64,000 nucleotides of DNA, taken from positions 62,001 to 126,000 of the forward strand of contig NZ_BAAAMN010000048.1 in the NCBI RefSeq assembly GCF_039529295.1. Direction: 5' to 3'. The position numbers and the translations under genes were made by a program. Below are positions 36,134 through 43,990 of this stretch, piece after piece. Position 1 is the stretch's first letter. Each line of letters begins with the position of its first letter. The stretch is from Yaniella flava (lineage in GTDB: Bacteria; Actinomycetota; Actinomycetes; Actinomycetales; Micrococcaceae). The notes beneath the pieces are model-generated. The model did not search any database and was not told the DNA's origin. It saw only the letters and a list, made by a program, of their open reading frames with translations.

Positions 36134-36184
36134 ATCTCTACTCCTAACAATTACCTTTGTGTGAAAGGACTAGAGTTGTGCAAA

Positions 36185-36294
36185 TTTTACCTTGAGCCGA
36201 TCAGACTCAGCTTTCGGTAAAAATGGTGCATTTCCTTCGCCCAGCAGTGAACAGTAGTCTCAATACGATTTATAACTCAGTACGATCAGACTCA
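36185..36294 (+). promoter_or_regulatory. clpC leader: nested inverted repeat and 12-bp direct repeat
   Basis: TTTTACC (36185-36191) pairs with GGTAAAA (36216-36222), enclosing TGAG/CTCA (36193-36196 with 36206-36209). The 12-mer CGATCAGACTCA occurs at 36198-36209 inside this structure and again at 36283-36294, close to the clpC ribosome site. The elements could be an operator pair or a structured 5' leader. No clear ClgR or HspR/HAIR site was recognised. Confidence 0.4.
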
Positions 36295-36316
36295 ATAGTC
36301 AGCAAGGAGTGTGCCT

Positions 36317-38851
36317 ATGTTTGAAAGATTCACCGATCGGGCCAGACGAGTAGTAGTGCTTGCGCAGGAAGAAGCGCGCATGCTGAACCACTCGTACATC
36401 GGCACCGAGCACATCCTGCTCGGGTTGATCCACGAAGGCGATGGCGTGGCCGCCAAAGCCCTGCAATCCCTTGACGTTTCGTTAGGCGCGGTACGCGAGC
36501 AGGTGCGAGAAATTATCGGTCAGGGCCAGCAAGCGCCATCCGGTCACATCCCATTCACCCCGCGTGCCAAAAAAGTTTTAGAACTCTCACTGCGTGAAGC
36601 ACTGCAACTTGGCCACAACTACATCGGCACCGAACACATCCTGCTCGGACTCATCCGTGAAGGTGAAGGCGTGGCCGCACAGGTACTCGTGCAGCTGGGC
36701 GCCGACCTCAACCGCGTCCGCCAGACAGTCATTCAGTTGTTGTCCGGTTACCAGGGCTCCGGCGAAGGTGAAGGTAAAGAAACCGCAGGAGTTTCTGCTT
36801 CAGGTGGCAGCCAAGGCCAGCAGGCCGGTTCAGTTGTGCTCGACCAGTTCGGTACGAACCTCACTGCAGCATCCCGCGAATCTCGGCTTGACCCAGTCAT
36901 TGGGCGCAGCGACGAGATGGAACGCGTCATGCAGGTGCTCTCGCGTCGTACCAAGAACAACCCGGTGCTCATCGGTGAACCCGGTGTTGGTAAGACGGCC
37001 GTTGTCGAAGGTCTGGCACAGGCCATTGTGCGTGACGATGTACCAGAGACTTTGAAAGACAAGCAGCTATACACCCTCGATCTGGGTTCGCTGGTTGCCG
37101 GTTCTCGTTACCGCGGTGATTTCGAAGAGCGCCTGAAGAAGGTTCTCAAAGAAATTCGCACTCGTGGCGACATCATCCTGTTCATCGACGAGATTCATAC
37201 ACTCGTAGGTGCCGGTGCCGCAGAAGGCGCCATCGATGCCGCTTCGATTCTCAAGCCGATGTTGGCACGCGGCGAACTGCAGACCATCGGTGCCACGACA
37301 CTGGATGAATACCGCAAACACATTGAAAAAGATGCGGCCCTGGAACGTCGTTTTCAGCCCATCCAGGTTGACGAACCATCAGTTGAAGACTCCGTTGCCA
37401 TTCTGCGTGGTCTGCGCGACCGGTACGAAACGCACCACCGTGTGTCCATCACGGATGAAGCACTCCAGGCAGCTGCCACCATGGCAGATCGCTACATCTC
37501 AGATCGCTTCCTGCCGGATAAGGCAGTCGACTTGATCGATGAGGCCGGTGCACGTCTGCGTATTCAGCGGATGTCGACCCCTCCAGAGATCAAGGAATAC
37601 GATGCGCGCATCGAGGAAGTACGCAAAGAGAAGGAAGCCGCCATTGACGGCCAAGACTTCGAAGGTGCGGCCTCACTACGTGACAAAGAACAGTCACTCC
37701 AAGATGAGCGCAACACCAAAGAACGCGAATGGCGTGACGAAGCCGCTCACGGTATCGCCGAAGTCGGCGAAGACATGATTGCCGAAGTGCTATCGAAGTC
37801 CACCGGTATTCCAGTCTTCCGTCTCTCCGAAAGCGAAGCCGAGCGTTTGCGCAATATGGAAGACGAACTGCATCGTCGGGTCATTGGCCAAGACGAAGCA
37901 GTCAAGTCGCTGTCACGTGCGATTCGTCGTACCCGTGCCGGGCTGAAGGATCCACACCGTCCAACCGGCTCGTTCATCTTTGCCGGTCCGACCGGTGTTG
38001 GTAAAACCGAGCTGGCCAAGACGCTGTCCGAGTTCCTGTTCGGGGATGAAGAAGCCCTGATCACCCTGGACATGTCAGAATTCCAAGAGAAACACACCGT
38101 CTCACGCCTCTTCGGTGCCCCTCCGGGCTACGTCGGCTACGAGGAAGGTGGCCAGCTGACCGAACAGGTTCGTCGCCGTCCGTTCTCCGTTGTCCTGTTT
38201 GACGAAGTTGAAAAAGCCCACCAGGACCTTTTCAACTCGTTGCTGCAAATTCTGGAAGAAGGTCGTCTGACCGACTCACAGGGTCGCGTTGTGGACTTCA
38301 AGAACACGGTCATCATTATGACGACCAACCTTGGTACCTTCGATATTGCTAAGGGTGTTCAGACCGGTTTCCAGTCAATTTCTGACACCGAGACCGGATA
38401 CGAACGTATGAAGGCAACCGTTCAGCAGGAGCTGCGTCAGCACTTCCGCCCAGAGTTTCTCAACCGTGTGGACGACACGATTGTCTTCCCACAGCTGTCC
38501 ATCTCCGAAATCATCGAGATTGTCGACCTCTTCATTGGCAGCCTCGAGGAGCGTTTGAAAGAACAGAACCTGAGCATCGAACTGGATCAGGCCTCCAAGG
38601 AACTGTTGGCAGAGCGTGGTTACGACCCATCCATGGGTGCCCGTCCGCTGCGTCGTACGGTGCAAGACATGCTGGAAGATAAACTGTCCGAGAAGCTGCT
38701 CTTCGGTGAAATCCCGCCTTACACCCACATCCTCGTGTCCGTGAAGGGCGAAGGCAAGAATGCGGAACTCGACTTCGAACTGGTCAACCAACCAGAATCG
38801 ATCGAAGCCGCACCAGAACGCGAAGCAATCGAGGCAGGTAGCGACAGCTAA
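36317..38851 (+). CDS. clpC: ATP-dependent Clp protease ATPase subunit ClpC
   Basis: Hexameric AAA+ unfoldase that feeds substrates to ClpP. 844 residues: two Clp-N repeats (about 1-145; each with YIGTEHILLGLI), D1 with Walker A GEPGVGKTAVVEGL and Walker B ILFIDEIHTLVGAG, a central UVR/coiled-coil region (about 410-460), D2 with Walker A GPTGVGKTELAKTL, and the C-terminal RPLRRTVQDMLEDKLSEKLL. AGGAG eight bases before ATG 36317 fixes the start over GTG 36311. Codon choice is of the highly expressed type. Probably stress induced through the promoter at 36108. Confidence 0.97.
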   Translation: MFERFTDRARRVVVLAQEEARMLNHSYIGTEHILLGLIHEGDGVAAKALQSLDVSLGAVREQVREIIGQGQQAPSGHIPFTPRAKKVLELSLREALQLGHNYIGTEHILLGLIREGEGVAAQVLVQLGADLNRVRQTVIQLLSGYQGSGEGEGKETAGVSASGGSQGQQAGSVVLDQFGTNLTAASRESRLDPVIGRSDEMERVMQVLSRRTKNNPVLIGEPGVGKTAVVEGLAQAIVRDDVPETLKDKQLYTLDLGSLVAGSRYRGDFEERLKKVLKEIRTRGDIILFIDEIHTLVGAGAAEGAIDAASILKPMLARGELQTIGATTLDEYRKHIEKDAALERRFQPIQVDEPSVEDSVAILRGLRDRYETHHRVSITDEALQAAATMADRYISDRFLPDKAVDLIDEAGARLRIQRMSTPPEIKEYDARIEEVRKEKEAAIDGQDFEGAASLRDKEQSLQDERNTKEREWRDEAAHGIAEVGEDMIAEVLSKSTGIPVFRLSESEAERLRNMEDELHRRVIGQDEAVKSLSRAIRRTRAGLKDPHRPTGSFIFAGPTGVGKTELAKTLSEFLFGDEEALITLDMSEFQEKHTVSRLFGAPPGYVGYEEGGQLTEQVRRRPFSVVLFDEVEKAHQDLFNSLLQILEEGRLTDSQGRVVDFKNTVIIMTTNLGTFDIAKGVQTGFQSISDTETGYERMKATVQQELRQHFRPEFLNRVDDTIVFPQLSISEIIEIVDLFIGSLEERLKEQNLSIELDQASKELLAERGYDPSMGARPLRRTVQDMLEDKLSEKLLFGEIPPYTHILVSVKGEGKNAELDFELVNQPESIEAAPEREAIEAGSDS

Positions 38852-38866
38852 CCTTTAGCCTCGGAC

Positions 38867-38909
38867 AAAAAGTGCTGGACCCCTCAACGAGAGGGTTCCA
38901 GCACTTTTT
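38867..38909 (+). terminator. Intrinsic terminator of clpC
   Basis: Stem AAAAAGTGCTGGA-c-CCCTC (38867-38885), loop AACGA, GAGGG-t-TCCAGCACTTTTT (38891-38909), with a single mismatch and a run of six T at the end. It lies 16 bases after the clpC stop codon. Confidence 0.9.
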
Positions 38910-38956
38910 TATGCGACAGCAATAGTTCATGCTGACGCCTCGTTGTGGTCTACAGT

Positions 38957-39050
38957 AGAGGCCGTACCCCGGGGAGCTGACACGGCTGAGAGTGCGCAAC
39001 GCGCAGACCCGAACACCTGATCCGGATCATGCCGGCGGAGGAAGGGCCAG
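38957..39050 (+). promoter_or_regulatory. TPP (thiamine pyrophosphate) riboswitch
   Basis: Conserved THI-element features in order: GGGGAGC followed by the CTGAGA core (38986-38991), GACCC (39006-39010), GAACACCTGATCCGGATCAT, then GCCGGCGGAGGAAGG. A GGCC at 38960-38963 can pair with GGCC at 39045-39048 to close the P1 helix. The Shine-Dalgarno GGAGGAAGG forms the 3' end of the aptamer, ten bases or fewer before ATG 39051, so ligand binding should hide the ribosome site (translational control). The only gene it can control is the broken monooxygenase that follows. Confidence 0.92.
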
Positions 39051-40355
39051 ATGACTTCACCAGTTCACGCCACGCAATGTGTTGCGAAACCTTTCGAATC
39101 TTCCATACCTTGTGCGGCAATGATTTTTCCGCCCTTGTTTCAACTCGCTGGTGCATGGCGACATCCCAAGAATCGTTCCGACTGGTTACGTGCCAAATTC
39201 TGGGCGGATATAGGACGCTAACTGGAAGCAGACGGCTATGACATGTTGTTTGTTCCAGATGCGATGGCAATGGCACGTGGTCACGATGGCACCACAGATG
39301 CTGTTATTGCAGCAGGTGCCAAAGGGGGAATTTACCTGGATCCTGTGACCGTGATGTCGGCTGTTGCCTCCGTGACAGAACGGCTGCGTCTAGGATGTAC
39401 GCTTTCTACATCCTTTGTGCCGGCTTACGATATTGCTCGCAGGGTAGCGACCTTGCATCAACTGTCCGGGGGTCCCGCCGCCTGGAATATCGTGACTTCT
39501 GCCTACGATTATGAGGCGCAAAACATGGGCCTGCCCGGGCTTGAACCCAGAGCAGATAGGTATCACAAAGCGGACAAGGTCACCCAAGAGGTGCTGGACG
39601 TCTGGCAAACATTCCCAGACGATGCACTGTGGGTAGATACCGAAACCGGCCGTTTCGCTGACCCCACACGTATCCAGCCGACCAACCACGGCATTGGCCC
39701 TTTGACCGTGCCGGGAGACGTCGAGGGCCATCGTCCGATGCTATTGCAAGCCGGTGCTTCCCCAACAGGTCTGGATTTTGCTGCTCGCTAGGCTGACGCA
39801 ACATTTATGGTGGCGGCCGACGGTGCTCAAGGTCAACAGATTCGTGCGGATCTTCGCTACAGAGCATCACAAGCAGGAAGAAACCCAGATAGGATCACCA
39901 CGCTGATGGGTGTTCAACCCGTCGTCGCCGAATCCGGAGTCGCTGCGGAGGAAAAACTGCGGCAGCTCAAAGGCCTGATTGACCCAGTCACTGCCTTGCA
40001 GGATCTGGCCACTTTGTTCCGGGCTGATCCTGCTGACTGGTCCTTGAAGGATTCAGCCGCAGAATTTTTGCGAACACAGCATGGCGCGACCGGTGCCGAA
40101 GGATTCGAAAATACTGTTGCCGAACTCGTAGCGGGCGGAATAACGACGCTTGGACAGCTTGCGATGTTGGGTGCAATCGCGCAATTCAAACCTCTTCTCG
40201 TCGGTACCGCTGATTCTGTCGCTCAACAAATGCTGGATTTGGTCGAACAGGGTGCAACCGACGGGTTTATGATCATGGGTACTGTCGTCCCTGAATCCTT
40301 TACGGACTTTGCACCAGTGATTCGATTACACGAGGAGGCTGCACCCAAAATCTAG
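39051..40355 (+). pseudogene. NtaA/DszA-type FMN-dependent monooxygenase with two in-frame stops
   Basis: One continuous reading frame of 435 codons encodes a full-length bacterial-luciferase-like flavin monooxygenase of the nitrilotriacetate/sulfone monooxygenase group, broken by TAA at 39219-39221 and TAG at 39789-39791. All three pieces are in the same frame. Before the first stop: LAGAWRHPKNRSDWLRAKFW. After it: ADGYDMLFVPD, SGGPAAWNIVTSAYDYEAQN and EPRADRYHKADKVTQEVLDV (family signatures). After the second: ADATFMVAADGAQ and the C-terminal helices. The stops are explicable as single transitions (for example Gln CAA to TAA, Trp TGG to TAG). The rest is undamaged, so inactivation seems recent. 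Thiamine control suggests a role in thiamine precursor salvage or degradation; the substrate is unknown. Separate frames open at 39243 and 39807. Confidence 0.85.
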
Positions 40356-40389
40356 TTTGCGGCCACAGCACCAGATGGTCATGATCCTC

Positions 40390-41205
40390 CTAAGGATGGT
40401 GATTGACGGTGGCACGTAGCGAGCGCATCGTGGGGTCAGAGTATCCCGAGCCGAATAACAGTACATGAACCAGCAGTGGGACGAGTTGGAAAGTCGGGAT
40501 ACGTTCTTGCCAACCTGCAGTCAGCGGAAACACTGCGTTATAGCCGTCCATAACGGCCGGCCCGAATCCGCCAAATAGCTGCATCATGGCAATGTCTTGT
40601 TCGCGATGGCCCCAATGACATGAGGGATCAATCAACCAGCTGGCACCCGATTGATCGACCATGCGGTTGCCAGCCCACAGATCTCCATGCACCACAGTTG
40701 GTGGCTCTTGTGGTCCCAGGTGCTCAGGGATGATGGCTTGTGCCATCTGGAGTGCAGAGGCATCGAGTTGGCTCGACTCAATTGCCTGTTCGGTTAACGG
40801 GATGATCCTGTTGGTCACCAGAGTTTCATGCAAAGTTTCGGTGGGTTGTAGGTCAACGGCAGCGCCGCCCAGAAACCAGTGGTCGAGCCCTTCGAGACTG
40901 CCAAATGTTTGTGCTGGGTCAGCAGTCTGCTGTGCGGTCAGATGCAGTTGCGCTAACTCTTGGCCAAACACATATTCGGGGTGCTCAATAGCAGCAGAAC
41001 CGTCTTTGGCTTCAACGTGGCTGATGATGAGCTGTTCCTCGGTCACCTCATATACCTGGGGCACCCTTGCCCCAAGCGCCCCTAGGGCTTGTAAGCCGGC
41101 TGCTTCGAACTGGAAGAAGCCTTCTGGAGCACCGGGTAACGATTTGCGGAACGCTTTGGTCCCATCAGTCAGCGTAACCGTCGACGTCGAACCGGTCAGA
41201 CTCAC
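40390..41205 (-). CDS. Fructosamine kinase family protein
   Basis: Bacterial FN3K-related kinase of 271 residues with an aminoglycoside-phosphotransferase-like fold. Visible: N-terminal FRKSLPGAPEGFFQFEAAGL (ATP-binding lysine and glutamate), the catalytic loop VVHGDLWAGNRM with D and N, and the metal-binding LIDPSCHWGHREQDIAMMQL. Bacterial members phosphorylate ribulosamines or erythrulosamines on glycated proteins, destabilising the adduct. It overlaps the upstream LMW phosphatase gene by ATGA, which strongly supports a shared deglycation role. Confidence 0.88.
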   Translation of the reverse strand: MSLTGSTSTVTLTDGTKAFRKSLPGAPEGFFQFEAAGLQALGALGARVPQVYEVTEEQLIISHVEAKDGSAAIEHPEYVFGQELAQLHLTAQQTADPAQTFGSLEGLDHWFLGGAAVDLQPTETLHETLVTNRIIPLTEQAIESSQLDASALQMAQAIIPEHLGPQEPPTVVHGDLWAGNRMVDQSGASWLIDPSCHWGHREQDIAMMQLFGGFGPAVMDGYNAVFPLTAGWQERIPTFQLVPLLVHVLLFGSGYSDPTMRSLRATVNHHP

Positions 41206-41705
41206 TGGGCACCGTAGCGTTGCAGGACGGTTTCGAGACTCTGGTCTTCAACGGCCCTCACGAGTCCGCGCGCTGCATCCTCAATCTGGTCGTACATCGA
41301 AACAAAAGCGTCCTCGGGGTGGCCATACGGGTCTGGCACGTTGGCAATACCGTCCTGGTCTACCGCCGAGGCGAATGCCCCGAAACGAACGATCTTGGCG
41401 CGTTGTTCGTCAGTGTCAGTAAGCGCCAGAATATTTGCCAGATTCGAATCGTCCATCGCCAAGATGACGTCTGCTTCATCCAGGTGCGTTGGTGTGAGCT
41501 GCTCGGCTACCGAACTGAACCCATAACCGCGTTCGGTCCCGACTTTTCGGGTCAGCTTATGGGCCTGGCTGCCAATGTGATAATCCGAGGTGCCGGCTGA
41601 CGTAACGTCAGCATTGATGCCGGCTTTGGAAAACTCTTTGATGAGTACCGATTCGGCGGCAGGGGAGCGACAAATATTTCCGAGACAAACAGTCAAAATC
41701 TTCAT
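41202..41705 (-). CDS. Low-molecular-weight protein tyrosine phosphatase family
   Basis: 167 residues. The active-site P-loop CLGNICRSP (C-x5-R-S) is at residues 9-17 and the general acid lies in VPDPYGHPEDAF. Such enzymes dephosphorylate phosphotyrosine, but members next to fructosamine kinases have been linked to protein-ribulosamine-5-phosphate dephosphorylation (human LMW-PTP-A does this). First gene of a two-gene operon with the kinase. ATG 41705 is used because the P-loop sits near the N terminus in the whole family; the longer frame to 41771 adds no homology. Confidence 0.9.
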   Translation of the reverse strand: MKILTVCLGNICRSPAAESVLIKEFSKAGINADVTSAGTSDYHIGSQAHKLTRKVGTERGYGFSSVAEQLTPTHLDEADVILAMDDSNLANILALTDTDEQRAKIVRFGAFASAVDQDGIANVPDPYGHPEDAFVSMYDQIEDAARGLVRAVEDQSLETVLQRYGAQ

Positions 41706-41824
41706 AGCTTCTATTGTGCGGAGGTTTGCAGCCGTTGGCCAGACTCTTCGTGCCGTGTCCGCAGCTGGCACATTGGTCGCTGGGCACTCGCTGTCGAATG
41801 GCTAGACAGACTACAGTGGGGAGA

Positions 41825-42349
41825 ATGGAATTTGCCGTCCGCCCAGCCCGAACCCAAGATGTCGCTGTCATTCGATCCCTGGTCCAACCGTTAGCCACCG
41901 ATCGTGTGCTGCTGGATAAGGACAAGGTTGCCTATTTTGAGGCCATCCAAGAATTTTTGATTGCCGAAAATCCTGACGGTGAGATTGTCGGCTTTGGTGC
42001 GGTACACGTGATGTGGGAGGACTTAGCTGAAGTTCGCACTCTGGCTACCGCAGATTCCTATCAGGGCCAGGGCGTCGGTGGAGTGGTGCTGAATGCTCTG
42101 CTGGATCGCGCCGAAGACTTAGGCGTCCAGCACGTCTTTTGTTTGACGTTTGAAACCTCGTTTTTCCAGCGTCACGGTTTCGAAGTCATGGATGATCAGT
42201 CGGTCCTTGACCCGGATGTCTTTGCTCAGTTGCTGCGTTCCACTGACGAGGGTGTCGCTGAATTCTTGGATTTGGCACGCGTTAAACCCAATACGTTGGG
42301 CAATACTCGGATGATTATCGACCTGGCCTCACGGCCGAACCGTGGTTAG
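41825..42349 (+). CDS. argA: Short-form N-acetylglutamate synthase (GNAT)
   Basis: Acetylates glutamate as the first step of arginine biosynthesis. It is the short, single GNAT-domain form known from Mycobacterium (Rv2747 type), not the long kinase-fused ArgA. 174 residues with FAVRPARTQDVAVIRSLV, GEIVGFGAVHVMWEDLAEVR, the acetyl-CoA loop YQGQGVGG, and FETSFFQRHGFEVMD plus EFLDLARVKPNTLGNTRMII, the last block being specific to this group. ATG 41825 is seven bases after TACAGT. Its stop overlaps that of the convergent mutY in TTAG. Confidence 0.88.
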   Translation: MEFAVRPARTQDVAVIRSLVQPLATDRVLLDKDKVAYFEAIQEFLIAENPDGEIVGFGAVHVMWEDLAEVRTLATADSYQGQGVGGVVLNALLDRAEDLGVQHVFCLTFETSFFQRHGFEVMDDQSVLDPDVFAQLLRSTDEGVAEFLDLARVKPNTLGNTRMIIDLASRPNRG

Positions 42350-43284
42350 GGCAACGCCAACACTTCGTTGTCGAGCACTGCAAGACCATCGGAGACTAAG
42401 CCGTTGACCGCGCGGTTCCATTGCGTTTGCTCGGGGACGTGTCGACCCAGCCGACCGGTTGCCTCAACGGTGGTCTGTAAGCCGCCGACATCGATGGTGC
42501 CCTGGGCACGTAAGACGCCCATGATGGCCCCGCGAACTTGTCGATCCGAGCCGGCCCACGACTGCGTCCGGGTCACGATTTCAGGTTCAGGTTTCCCCAC
42601 GGCCACCCAGGCGCACAGGTCTTCTACCGGGCACTGGGCACATTTCGGGGCTCGTGCCGTACAGATCAGCGCACCAAGCTCCATGACCGCAACATTCCAA
42701 GTGTTCGCATCGCTCACCCCTTGGTCTGTGGAGGTCTCGGGCATGAGGTCAGTAGCCAGCCTCCGTTCGGCGGCCGTCAGACTGGGTGCGGCCGCGCCTT
42801 GGCCTGAGAACATGCGCGCGTGAACCCGTCGGATATTGGTATCGATCACCACCTCGGGGATCTCAAAGGCAAAAGATGACACGGCCGCTGCGGTGTACTC
42901 GCCGATGCCCGGTAATTGCAATAACAGTTGCGGATCGGTGGGCAGAACGCCACCGTGTTCGGCGACGACAGCTTTGGCAGTCTCATGGAGGCGCAACGCT
43001 CGGCGCGGATAGCCCAGTCGTCCCCACATGATCAATACGTCCGAGGCTTCTGCTTCGGCGAGTTCTTGCGGCCCCGGCCAGCGTTTCATCCATGCCAGCC
43101 AAGCATCCCAGACCCGAGCGACTTGGGTTTGTTGCAGCATCACTTCGGATACGAGGATCCCCCAGGCCGTGGTGTCTGGTTCGCGCCAGGGAAGTTGCCG
43201 ACCCTGCTGGGCGTACCAGTGAAGAATGCGCTTGCGAACCTGCTGGATGTGGTCTTTAGACAGGTGTGGGGTAACGGATGACAT
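42346..43284 (-). CDS. mutY: A/G-specific adenine glycosylase
   Basis: Removes adenine mispaired with 8-oxoguanine. 312 residues. Visible: catalytic Glu in ILVSEVMLQQTQVARV, the helix-hairpin-helix LLQLPGIGEYTAAAV, the catalytic Asp in VVIDTNIRRVHARM, and the [4Fe-4S] cluster ligands C-x6-C-x2-C-x5-C in ICTARAPKCAQCPVEDLC. The NUDIX-like C-terminal domain of longer MutY proteins is absent, common in actinobacteria. ATG 43284 is seven bases after TAGCAT on the minus strand; an ATG at 43293 would add three residues, and the longer frame to 43464 overlaps the divergent gene. Confidence 0.93.
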   Translation of the reverse strand: MSSVTPHLSKDHIQQVRKRILHWYAQQGRQLPWREPDTTAWGILVSEVMLQQTQVARVWDAWLAWMKRWPGPQELAEAEASDVLIMWGRLGYPRRALRLHETAKAVVAEHGGVLPTDPQLLLQLPGIGEYTAAAVSSFAFEIPEVVIDTNIRRVHARMFSGQGAAAPSLTAAERRLATDLMPETSTDQGVSDANTWNVAVMELGALICTARAPKCAQCPVEDLCAWVAVGKPEPEIVTRTQSWAGSDRQVRGAIMGVLRAQGTIDVGGLQTTVEATGRLGRHVPEQTQWNRAVNGLVSDGLAVLDNEVLALP

Positions 43285-43342
43285 ATGCACCATGCTAGTC
43301 GTAGCCAGTTGACAGTCAGTCTGAGTCGCTAAACTATTGACC

Positions 43343-43987
43343 ATGGCCGACAACGCGAATCTTCCCCCTCGTCCGAAACGTATTCCGCCGCATATTTTGC
43401 GGCGCCGTCGTATCGTCGCGGTCATTATTCTGTTGATTATTTTGGGCCTCATTGGTTGGGGCATCTGGGCGTTGGTGAGCCTATTTGTGCCCGATGAGCA
43501 GCAGGATCAGCCGCAACCCGAGCCAACGGTGAGCGAAAGCGCGTCACCCGCCCCCAGCGAGTCCGAGTCGCCCGATGATGATACTGCCGCCAACGCGAAT
43601 GCGTGTGACCCGGACGTGCTTGCCGTGACGGGTGCGACCGATCAGGAGACGTATGGCGCCGATGAGTTCCCGACGTTTTCGATGACGATTGCGCATGAAG
43701 GCGACGAGCTGTGTGATGCGTCGTTAGGTTCTGACCAGCAGAGTTTTGTGGTTGAGGACGCTGAGGGAGAGTTCGTGTTTTCGACGCGCGCCTGCCAGGT
43801 GGATCCGCAGTCGCAGGTGGTGGAAATGGAACCTGGTCAGTCCGAAGCCGTGGAGTTTCAGTGGGAACGCGTGGGGACCGATGAGTCTTGCGAGACGGTG
43901 GTCGAAGATATCTCGGCTGGTGAGTATCAGCTGGTTGTGGGGCTTGGCGAAGAGACCGCTGAACCGGTGACCTTCGAGCTGCAATAG
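43343..43987 (+). CDS. Single-span extracytoplasmic protein, function unknown
   Basis: 214 residues. A basic cytoplasmic start (KRIPPHILRRRRIV), one transmembrane helix (about residues 23-49), an acidic Pro/Ser/Glu linker (about 52-85), and an extracellular beta-rich domain with four cysteines (CDPDVLAVTG, DELCDASLG, TRACQVD, DESCETVV) that could form two disulfides. The pattern is common among Micrococcaceae proteins placed between mutY and radA, but no enzymatic motif is seen. ATG 43343 follows TAAACT by seven bases (leaderless). Confidence 0.7.
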   Translation: MADNANLPPRPKRIPPHILRRRRIVAVIILLIILGLIGWGIWALVSLFVPDEQQDQPQPEPTVSESASPAPSESESPDDDTAANANACDPDVLAVTGATDQETYGADEFPTFSMTIAHEGDELCDASLGSDQQSFVVEDAEGEFVFSTRACQVDPQSQVVEMEPGQSEAVEFQWERVGTDESCETVVEDISAGEYQLVVGLGEETAEPVTFELQ

Positions 43988-43990
43988 CGG

